A stretch of 25,523 nt of DNA, taken from positions 1,262,050 to 1,287,572 of the forward strand of contig LATQ01000001.1 in assembly GCA_001017865.1 (NCBI GenBank), given 5' to 3'. Shown here piece after piece: positions 7,944-15,872 of the stretch (position 1 is its first letter; every line of letters begins with the position of its first letter). This stretch comes from Rhodococcus sp. IITR03 (GTDB lineage Bacteria; Actinomycetota; Actinomycetes; Mycobacteriales; Mycobacteriaceae). The position numbers and the translations under genes were made by a program. The notes beneath the pieces were generated by a model. That model searched no databases, was not told where the DNA came from, and was given only the letters and a program-made list of their open reading frames with translations.

Positions 7944-8032
7944 ACTGTGCTGACTGTCAACAGTCAACCGTTGCCTACTGACAGTTGACATGAGGGGGTG
8001 GCCGCGCTCACACTGGGCTCACTGTTGACAGT
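7944..8032. promoter_or_regulatory. Operator cluster in the divergent promoter of the transketolase module
   Basis: Repeated ACTGT/ACAGT half-sites occur here: TGACTGTCAACAGTCA (7951-7966, perfect 7-bp arms), ACTGACAGT (7977-7985), ACTGTTGACAGT (8021-8032, perfect 5-bp arms), and a lone ACTGT at 7944. Related sequence precedes the GntR gene at 11416-11440. FadR-type GntR proteins bind short dyads of this kind. TTGACA at 7985-7990 with CACACT 18 bases later is a possible rightward promoter, which would put the 8021 dyad over the transcription start. Assignment to the GntR at 11465 is inference. Confidence 0.65.
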
Positions 8033-8091
8033 CGACATCTTCTTTCCCCGTCGCACCAGCGGCCGTATTCTCGGTCCGCAAGGAGAAATTC

Positions 8092-9423
8092 ATGAGCACA
8101 GAAGCTCTTAAGATGCGAGGTCCCGTCGAGGCACCAAGGACGCCAAACGCGTCGCGATCGGTTCCTCTGTCGGCGCCGTCATCGAGACCTACGACTTCAT
8201 CGGCTTCGGCACCGCCGCAGCGTTGTACTTCGGGACGGCCTTCTTCCCCAGCGGTGATCCCGTCATCGGAACCCTCGCCGCCTTCGCCACCCTCGGCGTC
8301 GGATTCGCCGCACGACCTCTCGGGGGGTCCTCGGTGGCCACCTCGGAGACAAGGTGGGGCGCAAGCCGGTCCTCGTCGCCTCACTGATCGTCATGGGCCT
8401 GGCCACCTTCGCCATCGGCCTGCTTCCGACCTACGGCCAGGTCGGTCTCGTCGCACCGGCGCTGCTGGTGACCGTCCGCATCATCCAGGGACTCGCCTTC
8501 GGCGCCGAATGGGGCGGAGCGATCCTGATGAGTTACGAACACGCGCCGTGGAAATCGAAGGGCCGCTATACCGGCATCGTCCAAGCGGGATTCCCCGTCG
8601 GGCTGCTGTTGGCCAACCTCGTATTCCTGTTCAGCGTCCACCTCGGTGGCGACTGGGCGTGGCGGGTGCCGTTCCTCGCGAGCATCGTCCTCGTCGTCGT
8701 CGGACTGATCATCCGGTCCAAGGTGCCCGAGTCCCCGGTCTTCGAGGACGTCAAGGACAGCGGCGAGATCGCTGCCTCCCCGATCCTGGACTCCGTCAAG
8801 AAGGACTGGCGCGACATCCTCCGCGGCATCGGCCTGCGCGTGGCCGAAACCGCCGGCTACGCCGTCTCGATCACCTACATGATCTCCTACCTGCACGAGA
8901 ACGGCCTCGCCGGGAAATCGGAAACCCTGCTGGCGCTGTGTGTGGCCTCGGCGATCGGCATCTTCGCCACGATCGGCTGGGCCACCCTGACCGACCGTAT
9001 CGGCCGCCGCCCGGTGTATCTCGGAGTCTGCGCGTTCGCCGCCCTCTTCGGGGTCCCGATGTTCCTCCTGGTCAACACCGGCACGTTCGTGCTGATCCTG
9101 GCCACCGTCGTGATCGCGTACGCCGTCTGCCAGAACGCCCTTGCCGGAGCGCAGGGCGCCTGGTTCCCCGAACTGTTCCAGGCAGCCCGCCGCGCCTCGG
9201 GCGCATCGCTGGCCTACCAGATCTCGGCGATGGTCTCCGGGTTCACCCCGTTCATCACCGCGCTGCTCTACTTCGCCTTCGGCTGGATCGGCCCGGCCCT
9301 GCTCTTCAGCTTCTACGGCCTCGTCGGTCTCGTCTGCGCCCTCGTCACCCGTGAGACCTGGGGACCGACCGAGCGTCGTCTCGCCGATCAGGCCGGCCGG
9401 TCGAACTCACACCCTTCCGATAG
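8092..9423 (+). CDS. MFS transporter of the metabolite:H+ symporter (MHS) family, three frameshifts
   Basis: The start is the ATG at 8092, with AAGGAG six bases upstream. Reassembled, it is a 12-TM carrier of about 444 residues. Features: VIETYDFIGFGTAAALYFG in TM1, GGHLGDKVGRKPVLV (the MFS loop 2-3 signature), GAEWGGAILMSYEHAP and SKVPESPVFED, all typical of the MHS branch, which carries organic acids and zwitterions with protons (shikimate, alpha-ketoglutarate, proline/betaine). Frame breaks lie near 8113, 8327 (a six-G run that should be seven) and 9400; each fits one missing G. With the last repaired, the protein ends VELTPFR at a TAG at 9421-9423. Without it the frame runs straight into the transketolase, a false fusion. 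First gene of the rightward operon; it presumably imports the substrate. Confidence 0.85.
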
Positions 9424-9484
9424 CCCCGGGGCCCCTGTCCGGTGGGACCGCCGCGGCATCGAGCACCAAGGAAAAGGAACTTCT

Positions 9485-10377
9485 GTGACCACCACAGCGC
9501 ATCCCCGTCCCGACATCGCCCCGACCCGGAACGAGCGACTCGCCGCCATCGACGAATTCGCCTACCGACTCCGGCACAACGTGATCGACATGGGCCAGGA
9601 ACAGGGCCAGGGCTACGTCGGCCAGGCGCTCGGCGCCGCGGACATCCTCGCCACCGTCTACGGAGACCATCTGCGCTTCCGCGCCGACGACCCGCACTGG
9701 GACGGCCGCGACCGGTTCCTCCTGTCGACAGCCACTACGCCATCGGCCTGTACGCGGCGCTCGCGGAGGCGGGGATCATCTCCCACGACGAGTTGCTCAC
9801 CTACGGCTCGGACGATTCGCGCCTGCCGATGTCGGGCATGTCGACTTATACCCCCGGCATGGAGATCTCCGGCGGCTCGCTCGGCCACGGCCTTCCGATC
9901 GCGGTCGGCATGGCACTGGGCCTGCGTCACCAGGATTCGCCGGCACGGGTCTTCAACTTCCTGTCGGACGGCGAACTCGACGAAGGGTCGACCTGGGAAG
10001 CGGCCATGAGCGCGCACCACCACCGGCTCGGCAACCTCATTGCGATGGTCGACATCAACGCACTGCAGGCCGACGGCGCCACCCGCGGAGTGCTGAGCAC
10101 GGAACCGGTCCACGACAAATGGACGGCCTGCGGGTGGCGCACCTACCGGGTCGACGGCAACGACACCGCTGCGCTGCTCGACGCGTTCGATGCGGCCCTC
10201 GCCGAGGCCGCCCCGACCGGATCCCCGGCGATCGTCCTGTGCGACACCCGCGTCGGCAAGGGCGTTCCGTTGCTCGAAACCCGGGAGAAGGCGCACTTCA
10301 TGCGCATCGACGAAGACGAATGGCAGATCTGCCGCGACCAGCTGACCGCCGGCCACAACCGCGAGGACGTCCGATGA
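9485..10377 (+). CDS. Transketolase, N-terminal (TPP-binding) subunit, one frameshift
   Basis: The start is a GTG at 9485 after AAAAGGAAC. About 297 residues correspond to the N-terminal half of transketolase. Visible: STGHYAIGLYAALAEAG with a cofactor-contacting His, GGSLGHGLPIAVGMALG, and the TPP/Mg motif from SDGELDEGSTWEAAM to MVDINALQADG. One missing G near 9731 (in TCGACAGCC) separates the first ~82 residues from the rest. The stop overlaps the start of the C-terminal subunit (ATGA, 10374-10377), a sign of translational coupling. Split transketolases of this kind include the apulose-4-phosphate enzyme AptAB and other special-purpose ketolases, separate from the housekeeping pentose-phosphate enzyme. 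The donor and acceptor are unknown here. Confidence 0.9.
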
Positions 10378-11363
10378 CCACCACCGCTCCCAAGCTCAAG
10401 ACCTCGGCGATGATCGCCTCCTTCGTCGACCCGGGGCAGCGGACCACCGCCGCACCGTTCGGTCACGCGCTGGTCGCGGCGGCCCAGGAGGACGACCGGA
10501 TCGTCGGCCTGTCCGCCGATCTCGCGAAGTACACCGACATGCACATCTTCGCCGAGGCGTTCCCGGACCGGTTCTTCCAGATGGGCATGGCCGAGCAGTT
10601 GCTTTTCGGCGCCGCGGCGGGCATGGCCGAGACCGGCCTGATCCCGTTCGCATCGACCTACTCGGTGTTCGCCGCCCGCCGGGCCTACGACTTCCTGTGC
10701 CTGGACATCGCCGAGCCGAACCTCAACGTCAACATCGTCGGCGGACTCCCCGGCCTGACCACCGGATACGGACCCAGCCACCAGGCCACCGAGGACATCG
10801 CCATCTTCCGCGGCATGCCCAACCTGACGATCGTCGATCCGTGCGACTCGATCGACATCGAACAGGCCGTGCCGCAGCTCGCCGCGAGTGAGGGGCCCAC
10901 CTATCTCCGCTTGCTGCGGGGCAAGGTCGCCACCGTCCTCGACGAGTACGACTACCGCTTCGAACTCGGCAAGGCGAAGGTGCTGCGCGGCGGGAACGAC
11001 GTCGTCTTCGTTACCAGCGGGCTGATGACCATGCGGGCGTTGCAGGCGGCGGACGTGCTGGCCACCCACCATGTGGACGTCGGGGTGGTCCACACGCCCA
11101 CCATCAAGCCGTTCGATGCGGCGACGGTACTGGCGGAGATCGACACCGACCGGCTGGCGGTCACCCTCGAGAACCACACCGTCGTGGGTGGGCTGTTCGA
11201 AACCGTCGCTGCGGCGGTCGTGGGGGCGGGTCTGGGAAAAAGGGTCGTCCCCATCGGTCTGCCCGACCGGTTCCTCGATGCCGGCGCGCTTCCGACCCTC
11301 CACGACCGGTACGGATTGAGCACCGAGCGGGTGGTCGCGCGGGTGCTCGACGAGCTCGGCTGA
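10374..11363 (+). CDS. Transketolase, C-terminal subunit
   Basis: The protein has 329 residues and starts at the ATG at 10374, which overlaps the stop of the N-terminal subunit. It holds the pyrimidine-binding domain (GLSADLAKYTDMHIFAEAFPDRFFQMGMAEQLLFGAAAGMAETG, where the Glu of MAEQ activates TPP) and FASTYSVFAARRAYDF. The C-terminal transketolase domain follows (VVFVTSGLMTMRALQAADVL ... VVHTPTIKPFDAATVL ... VTLENHTVVGGLFETVA). The two chains together make one active enzyme transferring a two-carbon ketol. Ends TGA at 11363, followed 12 bases later by a strong hairpin. No sugar kinase is present in the module, so the substrate must be phosphorylated elsewhere or be accepted without phosphate. 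The gene is intact. Confidence 0.93.
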   Translation: MTTTAPKLKTSAMIASFVDPGQRTTAAPFGHALVAAAQEDDRIVGLSADLAKYTDMHIFAEAFPDRFFQMGMAEQLLFGAAAGMAETGLIPFASTYSVFAARRAYDFLCLDIAEPNLNVNIVGGLPGLTTGYGPSHQATEDIAIFRGMPNLTIVDPCDSIDIEQAVPQLAASEGPTYLRLLRGKVATVLDEYDYRFELGKAKVLRGGNDVVFVTSGLMTMRALQAADVLATHHVDVGVVHTPTIKPFDAATVLAEIDTDRLAVTLENHTVVGGLFETVAAAVVGAGLGKRVVPIGLPDRFLDAGALPTLHDRYGLSTERVVARVLDELG

Positions 11364-11375
11364 CCGACACGCTGT

Positions 11376-11411
11376 ACGGGTCCCGTACCCAGCTCGGTGC
11401 GGGACCCGTAT
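11376..11411 (+). terminator. Hairpin terminator after the transketolase operon
   Basis: 15-base arms at 11376-11390 and 11397-11411 (TACGGGTCCCGTACC with GGTGCGGGACCCGTA) pair fully apart from one G-U wobble, around a six-base loop. The T run is poor, so the termination strength is uncertain. It separates the transketolase genes from the GntR gene. Confidence 0.7.
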
Positions 11412-11415
11412 CATT

Positions 11416-11440
11416 GTCGACAGACTGTTGTCGACAGTCG
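11416..11440. promoter_or_regulatory. Candidate autoregulatory operator of the GntR gene
   Basis: Two copies of the palindrome TGTCGACA (11416-11423 and 11430-11437) lie 14 bp apart. The second is embedded in GACTGT-N5-ACAGTC (11424-11440). It lies 25-50 bp before the GntR start and shares the ACTGT/ACAGT half-sites with the divergent module promoter. Confidence 0.6.
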
Positions 11441-11464
11441 GCCGCTGACACCTGGAGGCAACTC

Positions 11465-12121
11465 ATGGCTGCTCAACCCGCTGCGCTGCTGGGGCTCGAG
11501 AGGACCAGCCTGCGCCAGCAGGCCGTCACCGCTCTGCGCACCGCGATCACGAGCGGCGCGCTCGCCCCGAGCAGCCCCCTCGTCGAGACCGAGCTGTCCG
11601 AGATGCTCCAGATCAGCCGGGGGACCCTGCGCGAGGCGATGCGCCAGCTGCAGCAGGAAGGTCTGATCTCTGCCGGTGCCCGCGGTCGCCTCTACGTTCG
11701 CCACCTCGACGCCAAGGAGATCGGCGACATCTTCGCCGTGCGCGCGGCCCTGGAAGCGTTGGCCGTCCGCGACCTCGCGGAGCGGGACGACCGGGCCTCG
11801 GTGATCCCGGCCCTGCGCGAAGCTCTCGAGGCGATGGCTCATGCCGAGAACGACCTCGAGGCGCGCATCGAGTCCGACCTGAACTTTCACCGCTTGCTCT
11901 GCCGTCTGACCGGCAACGAAACGCTTATGCACTCGTGGCAGTCGCTCGAGGGATCGATCCGCATGTCCATCATGTTCGCCGGTCTGGAGAAGGCGGTCGG
12001 AAACATGGACGTCGGGCGTCACAGTGCCATCGTCGACGCCATCGAAACCGGCGATTCCGACACGGCTGCGTCCACAGTGCGATCGCACATGGCGTGGGCG
12101 GCAAGCAATCTCGTGTCCTGA
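11465..12121 (+). CDS. GntR-family (FadR/FCD) transcriptional regulator
   Basis: The protein has 218 residues and starts at the ATG at 11465, with GGAGG upstream. The N-terminal winged helix covers about residues 15-78 (LRQQAVTALRTAITSGAL, SEMLQISRGTLREAMRQLQQEGLI). The C-terminal FCD domain has the expected metal-binding residues Asp138 and His142 (DLNFHRLL), His186 (GRHSAIVDAI) and His208 (RSHM). FCD regulators bind a carboxylate or sugar-acid ligand and usually repress adjacent catabolic genes. It stands right behind the transketolase operon, and dyads like those before its own gene fill the isomerase/transporter promoter. It is therefore the likely repressor of the whole module. The gene is intact. 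Confidence 0.93.
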   Translation: MAAQPAALLGLERTSLRQQAVTALRTAITSGALAPSSPLVETELSEMLQISRGTLREAMRQLQQEGLISAGARGRLYVRHLDAKEIGDIFAVRAALEALAVRDLAERDDRASVIPALREALEAMAHAENDLEARIESDLNFHRLLCRLTGNETLMHSWQSLEGSIRMSIMFAGLEKAVGNMDVGRHSAIVDAIETGDSDTAASTVRSHMAWAASNLVS

Positions 12122-12181
12122 TCCGTACTTCTCAGGGTGTCGCTGCCGATTCCGGAGGTCTCGTCGGGCAGGATGGTGGCC

Positions 12182-12648
12182 ATGCAGACCACACCTCTGA
12201 CCTTCGAGTCCTCCGTCGTCGTTTCCGCCACCCCCGACGAGGTGTACGCCCTCGTCTCCGATGTCACCCGCACCGGTGAATGGTCGCCCGTCTGCGCGGA
12301 ATGCTGGTGGGACGAAGGGCAGGGCCCTGAGGTCGGTTCCTTCTTCACCGGTCGGAACGTCACCCCCGAACGCACCTGGGAGACCCGGTCGGAGGTCGTC
12401 GTCGCCTCCCCGGGCCGCGAATTCGCGTGGTCGGTCGGTCCCGGCCTCGTGCGCTGGAGCTACGTCATCAAGCCCGCGGACGCCGGCACGGAACTGACGG
12501 AGACCTGGGAGTTCACCGATGCGGGGCAGAAGTTCTTCCACGAGAAGTTCGGGGCGGAGGCACCTGCCAGATCGCTGCGCGGGAACAGGCCGCCCGCAGC
12601 GGAATTCCGGAGACCTTGGACGCGATCAAGCGCATCCTCGAGGGCTGA
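12182..12648 (+). CDS. SRPBCC-family (polyketide cyclase/START-like) protein, one frameshift
   Basis: The protein has about 155 residues once repaired. Features of the SRPBCC helix-grip fold: TFESSVVVSATPDEVYALVSDVTRTGEWSPVC at the N terminus, GSFFTGRN and ETRSEVVVASPGREFAWSV in the sheet, and a long C-terminal helix ending DAIKRILEG. The fold makes a hydrophobic ligand cavity; no function is assigned. The break near 12567 fits one missing C (GCCC read as GCC), after which the frame gives QIAAREQAARSGIPETLD and a TGA at 12646. The start could be the ATG at 12173 or 12182; I prefer 12182 because GGGCAGG lies about nine bases before it. It precedes the monooxygenase by 140 bp, but a hairpin and the RAE lie between them, so they are probably separate transcripts. 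Confidence 0.82.
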
Positions 12649-12658
12649 CCCGGGACGG

Positions 12659-12705
12659 TCGTCGTCCCGTCGCGTTTCCGACGCTCGTCGTCCCGTCCCG
12701 TTTCC
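12659..12705 (+). repeat. Two-copy 26-bp tandem repeat
   Basis: A 21-base unit starting TCGTCGTCCCGTC occurs at 12659-12679 and 12685-12705 with one mismatch (G/C at the 14th base). The first copy overlaps a small hairpin, CGGGACG (12651-12657) with CGTCCCG (12663-12669), that may end the SRPBCC transcript. It sits directly upstream of the RAE. Confidence 0.6.
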
Positions 12706-12717
12706 ACGGTATCGCGC

Positions 12718-12746
12718 AGGTGGGGGCTTGTCGCAAGCCCCCACCT
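12718..12746 (+). promoter_or_regulatory. Rifamycin-associated element (RAE) with candidate promoter
   Basis: Perfect 13-bp arms (12718-12730 and 12734-12746) flank the three bases TCG. The core 12723-12741, GGGGCTTGTCGCAAGCCCC, is 19 bp long and, as I recall it, matches the RAE found upstream of rifamycin-inactivating genes and helR in actinomycetes. It stands 42 bp before the start of a Rox-like monooxygenase. TTGTCG within it (12728-12733) and CATACT (12753-12758) could be the -35 and -10, so the element may overlap the RNA polymerase site. The function is known from the literature; the promoter assignment is inference. Confidence 0.8.
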
Positions 12747-12788
12747 GGGGCTCATACTGCCCGTCCGGTGTCGTGGAGAGGGGCGGAC

Positions 12789-14259
12789 ATGCATGAGGTC
12801 GCAGTGGTCGGGTGCGGGCCGACGGGAATGATGCTGGCGGGGGAGTTGCGCCTTGCCGGCGCAGACGTCGTCGTACTCGAACGTCGCGAATCGCAGGATC
12901 TCGCAGGGTCGCGGGGTGGTGGTATCCACGCCCGCACCATCGAACTGCTCGATCAACGAGGGATCGCCGAGCGCTTCCTTGCCGAGGGGCGAACGGTGAA
13001 CACCGCGACCTTCGGGGGCACCAGGCTCGACGTGGGCCGTCTGCCCACCCGCCATCCGTACACGCTGGCGTTGTTCCAGAACCACATCGAACGGCTGCTC
13101 CTGCAGTGGATCGAGGAACTCGGCGTGCCGATCCGGCGGAACATCGAGGTCGTCGGGGTTCACGCGGACGAGGACAACGTGCACCTTCGGCTCGCATCAG
13201 GGGAGACGGCGGAGGCTCGGTACGTGGTGGGTGCCGACGGCGGGCGCAGTGTCGTACGCCGCGAGGCCGGGGTCGGATTCGAAGGGGCGGCTGCGACACG
13301 CAGCAGCCTGATCGCCGAAGTACGGGTCACCGAGGAACTCCCCACCGACGCGAAGATCGACGAGCGCGGTGTTCACGGTCTGTATTCGATGGGGGAGAGC
13401 CGAGCGCGGGTCGTGGTGACCGAAGCCGAACTGGGACCGCCCACGATGCCGACGCTCGACGACCTGCGACGAGAACTGGTCCACGTGTTCGGCACCGATT
13501 TCGGTGTGCACGATCCCACCTGGCTCTCGCGGTTCACCGACGCGACCAGACAGGCGACGACCTATCGCGCGGGCCGGGTCCTGCTCGCGGGCGACGCCGC
13601 ACACGTGCATTCACCCACCGGCGGACTAGGTATCGGCCTGGGCATCCAGGATGCCGTCAATCTCGGCTGGAAACTCGGGCAGGTCGTGCGCGGGGTCTCG
13701 GGGGAGGACCTGCTCGACACCTATCACGCCGAACGGCACCCGTCCGGGGCGCGGGCGCTGAAATTCACGATGGCCCAATCTCTTTTCCAGAAGGCCGATC
13801 CGCGCCAGGAGGCCCTGCGCGATCTGATCGACGAGGTGCTTCGCGTCGGCGATGCCGGATCACCGATCGCGGCGTTGATCTCCGGTCTCGACGTCGCCTA
13901 CGACCTCGGTGAGGGACACCCGCTGCTGGGACGGCGCATGCCGGATCTCGACATCATCGCCGAGGAGAAGCCGCTGCGCGTGTTCGGGCTCATGCACCGG
14001 GCTCGTCCGCTTCTGCTGCAATTCGACGGTCCACCAATCGATTCCGGTGATCTTGCTGAACGCGTCGACCTCGTGCGGGTGCGCTACGACGGCGCCTGGG
14101 AGTTGCCGTTGCTCGGTGAGGTCGTGGCGCCGTCGGCTGTGCTCGTGCGCCCGGACGGGCACGTGGCCTGGGTGGGGGGAGGGCTCGACGGAGGGTCTCG
14201 ATGCCGCGCTCGCGAAGTGGTGCGGCACTGCGGCCCGCCGAGCAGGAACCGTTGCGTGA
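12789..14259 (+). CDS. rox: FAD-dependent rifampicin monooxygenase (Rox/Iri-like), one frameshift near the 3' end
   Basis: A class A flavoprotein hydroxylase of about 489 residues, close to the ~473 of Rox. The start is the ATG at 12789 behind GGAGAGGGG. Motifs: the Rossmann GCGPTGMMLAGEL (8-20) and ADVVVLERRE, then SRGGGIHARTIELLDQRGIAERFL, the DG motif VGADGGRSVVRREAG (~150-165), and the GD motif VLLAGDAAHVHSPTGGLGIGLGIQDAVNLGWKL (~262-294). A C-terminal thioredoxin-like part ends VLVRPDGHVAWVGE. The layout matches Rox of Nocardia and Iri of Rhodococcus, which hydroxylate the rifamycin naphthoquinone and inactivate the drug using NADPH and O2. The RAE upstream supports this substrate over other phenols. 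One extra G in a six-G run near 14174-14179 breaks the tail; repaired, it ends AALAKWCGTAARRAGTVA at a TGA at 14257. Confidence 0.82.
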
Positions 14260-14297
14260 ACAAGGGATTCCTGACCTACACGGGTAGGCCGTACCGA

Positions 14298-14363
14298 CCT
14301 TGCGCGCCGAACCGGGCTTCGCGCGCGTTGCAGCGGCGGCGAGAATCGGTTCGGCGCGCGAGG
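14298..14363 (+). repeat. 66-bp hairpin repeat, copy A
   Basis: 17-base arms CCTTGCGCGCCGAACCG (14298-14314) and CGGTTCGGCGCGCGAGG (14347-14363) pair with one G-T wobble, around a 32-base GC-rich loop. A second copy lies at 23490-23554 in the same orientation. The loop's right half (GCGGCGAGAA before the second arm) is conserved too. It lies between the convergent rox and gabD stops. Confidence 0.75.
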
Positions 14364-14387
14364 ATCGGCGGAACAGCGATCGATGCG

Positions 14388-15872
14388 TCAGCGACGAGGG
14401 ACAGCGACGTACTTGACCTCGAGGAACTCGTCGATACCGATGGTGCTCCCCTCACGTCCGAGACCCGATGCTTGATGCCGCCGAACGGTGCCGCGGGGTT
14501 GGACACGATGCCGGTGTTCAGCCCGACCATGCCGACCTCGAGCGCTTCGCTGACACGGAAACTGCGGTCGACGTCCTGGGTGAAGATGTATCCGGCCAAT
14601 CCCCAGGGCGTTTTGTTGGCGATCTCGACGACCTCGTCCTCGGTATCGAAGACGACGATGGGTGCGACCGGCCCGAAGATCTCCTCGCTCATCAATGCGG
14701 AGTCCTTCGACACGTCGGCGAGGACGGTGGGTGGGTAGAAGTAGCCGGGTCCCTCGGACCGGCTACCGCCGCACACGACGCGCGCTCCGCGTTCCACGGC
14801 ATCGGCGACGAGACGTTCCACCTTCGCCAGGGCCTTCTCCTCGACCAGCGGACCGACCTGGGTGCTCGACCAGGCCGTCCCCGACAACGAGGGCATCCAT
14901 ACGGGCAGCGAGCTTCTCGGCGAACCGATCGGCGACCGCGCGCTGCACGAAGATGCGGTTCGCCGCGGTGCACGCCTCACCCATGTTGCGCATCTTCGCG
15001 GCGAGCGCGCCGTCGACGGCCCGGTCGAGATCCGCGTCCTCGAACACGATGAACGGGGCATTCCCTCCCAGTTCCATCGAGCTGCGCATGACGTGCTGGG
15101 ATGCCTGTTCGAGCAATCGGATGCCCACCGCGGTCGAACCGGTGAAACTGATCTTGCGTGCGATGCCGCTGGACATCCAGGTGGAGACGACCTCCCCGGG
15201 TGCGGTGGTGGGCACGACGTTCAGCACACCCTTCGGCACACCGGCCTCGATGAGCACGTCGACCAGGGCCAGCGAGGTCAACGGCGTCAGCTCCGAGGGT
15301 TTGAAGACGATGGTGCACCCGGCCGCGATCGCGGGTCCGATCTTGCGAGTGCCCATGGCGAGCGGGAAGTTCCACGGCGTGACGAGGACACAGGGTCCCA
15401 CCGGTTCCTTGGACACCAGAATACGGGTAGCGCCGTCGCCGGTGCTGGTCACATCACCGCCGATGCGGACGGCTTCCTCGGAGAACCACCGGAAGAACTC
15501 TGCAGCGTAGGCGACCTCGCCCTTCGCCTCGGCGAAGGGCTTTCCCATCTCGGTGGTCATGATGGTCGCGAACTCGTCCTGCCGGTCCAGGATGAGCTCG
15601 TAGGCCCGGCGAAGGATGACGCTGCGTTCGCGCGGAGCGGTCTTCGCCCACTGTTTCTGCACGCGAGCGCAGGTCTCGATGGCACGCCGGGCGTCGTCGG
15701 CATTGCCGTTCGCGACGGTCGCGACGACCTCCTCGGTCGCCGGGGCGACGACGTCGAATCGTTCGCCGGTGGTCGATTCGACCCACTCACCGTCGATGAA
15801 CAATCCAGTGCTGACTCGGGACACTGCGTCGGAGACGCCCACCCGTGTCCCGACAATCGTTGCGTCGGTCAT
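14388..15872 (-). CDS. gabD: NAD(P)-dependent succinate-semialdehyde dehydrogenase, two frameshifts
   Basis: The ATG at 15872 lies behind GAGGAGG and overlaps the stop of the upstream dehydrogenase (ATGA). About 495 residues after repair. ALDH features: LFIDGEWVES, EMGKPFAEAKGEV (typical of succinate-semialdehyde enzymes), TPWNFPLAM with the catalytic Asn, FKPSELTPL, FTGSTAVG, the base Glu in MELGGNAPF, and the nucleophile Cys in GEACTAANR. Also EEIFGPVAPIVVF and PFGGIK. Frame breaks: near 14865 (GG lost before ACCCAGGTCGG) and near 14467 (one base lost after FGGIK). The true C terminus reads GREGSTIGIDEFLEVKYVAVPRR and stops at 14388. Oxidises succinate semialdehyde to succinate. Coupling to a D-2-hydroxyacid dehydrogenase suggests a C4/C5 dicarboxylate or hydroxybutyrate route. 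Confidence 0.9.

Noticed and set aside
8354..10009. An apparent transporter-transketolase fusion protein
   Set aside because: The join arises from a missing G near 9400 that removes the transporter stop (TAG at 9421) and lets the frame run through the intergenic DNA; a ribosome site and GTG start for the transketolase are present.
6288..11363. A quinate/shikimate route (MHS transporter, dehydroshikimate-dehydratase-like TIM barrel and SDR)
   Set aside because: A dedicated split transketolase has no place in that route, and the TIM-barrel residues do not single out the dehydratase.
12718..12746. The hairpin read as a terminator for the SRPBCC gene
   Set aside because: It has only a 3-base loop, no T run, a core matching the RAE and lies just before the monooxygenase promoter; a smaller hairpin at 12651-12669 is a better candidate for termination.
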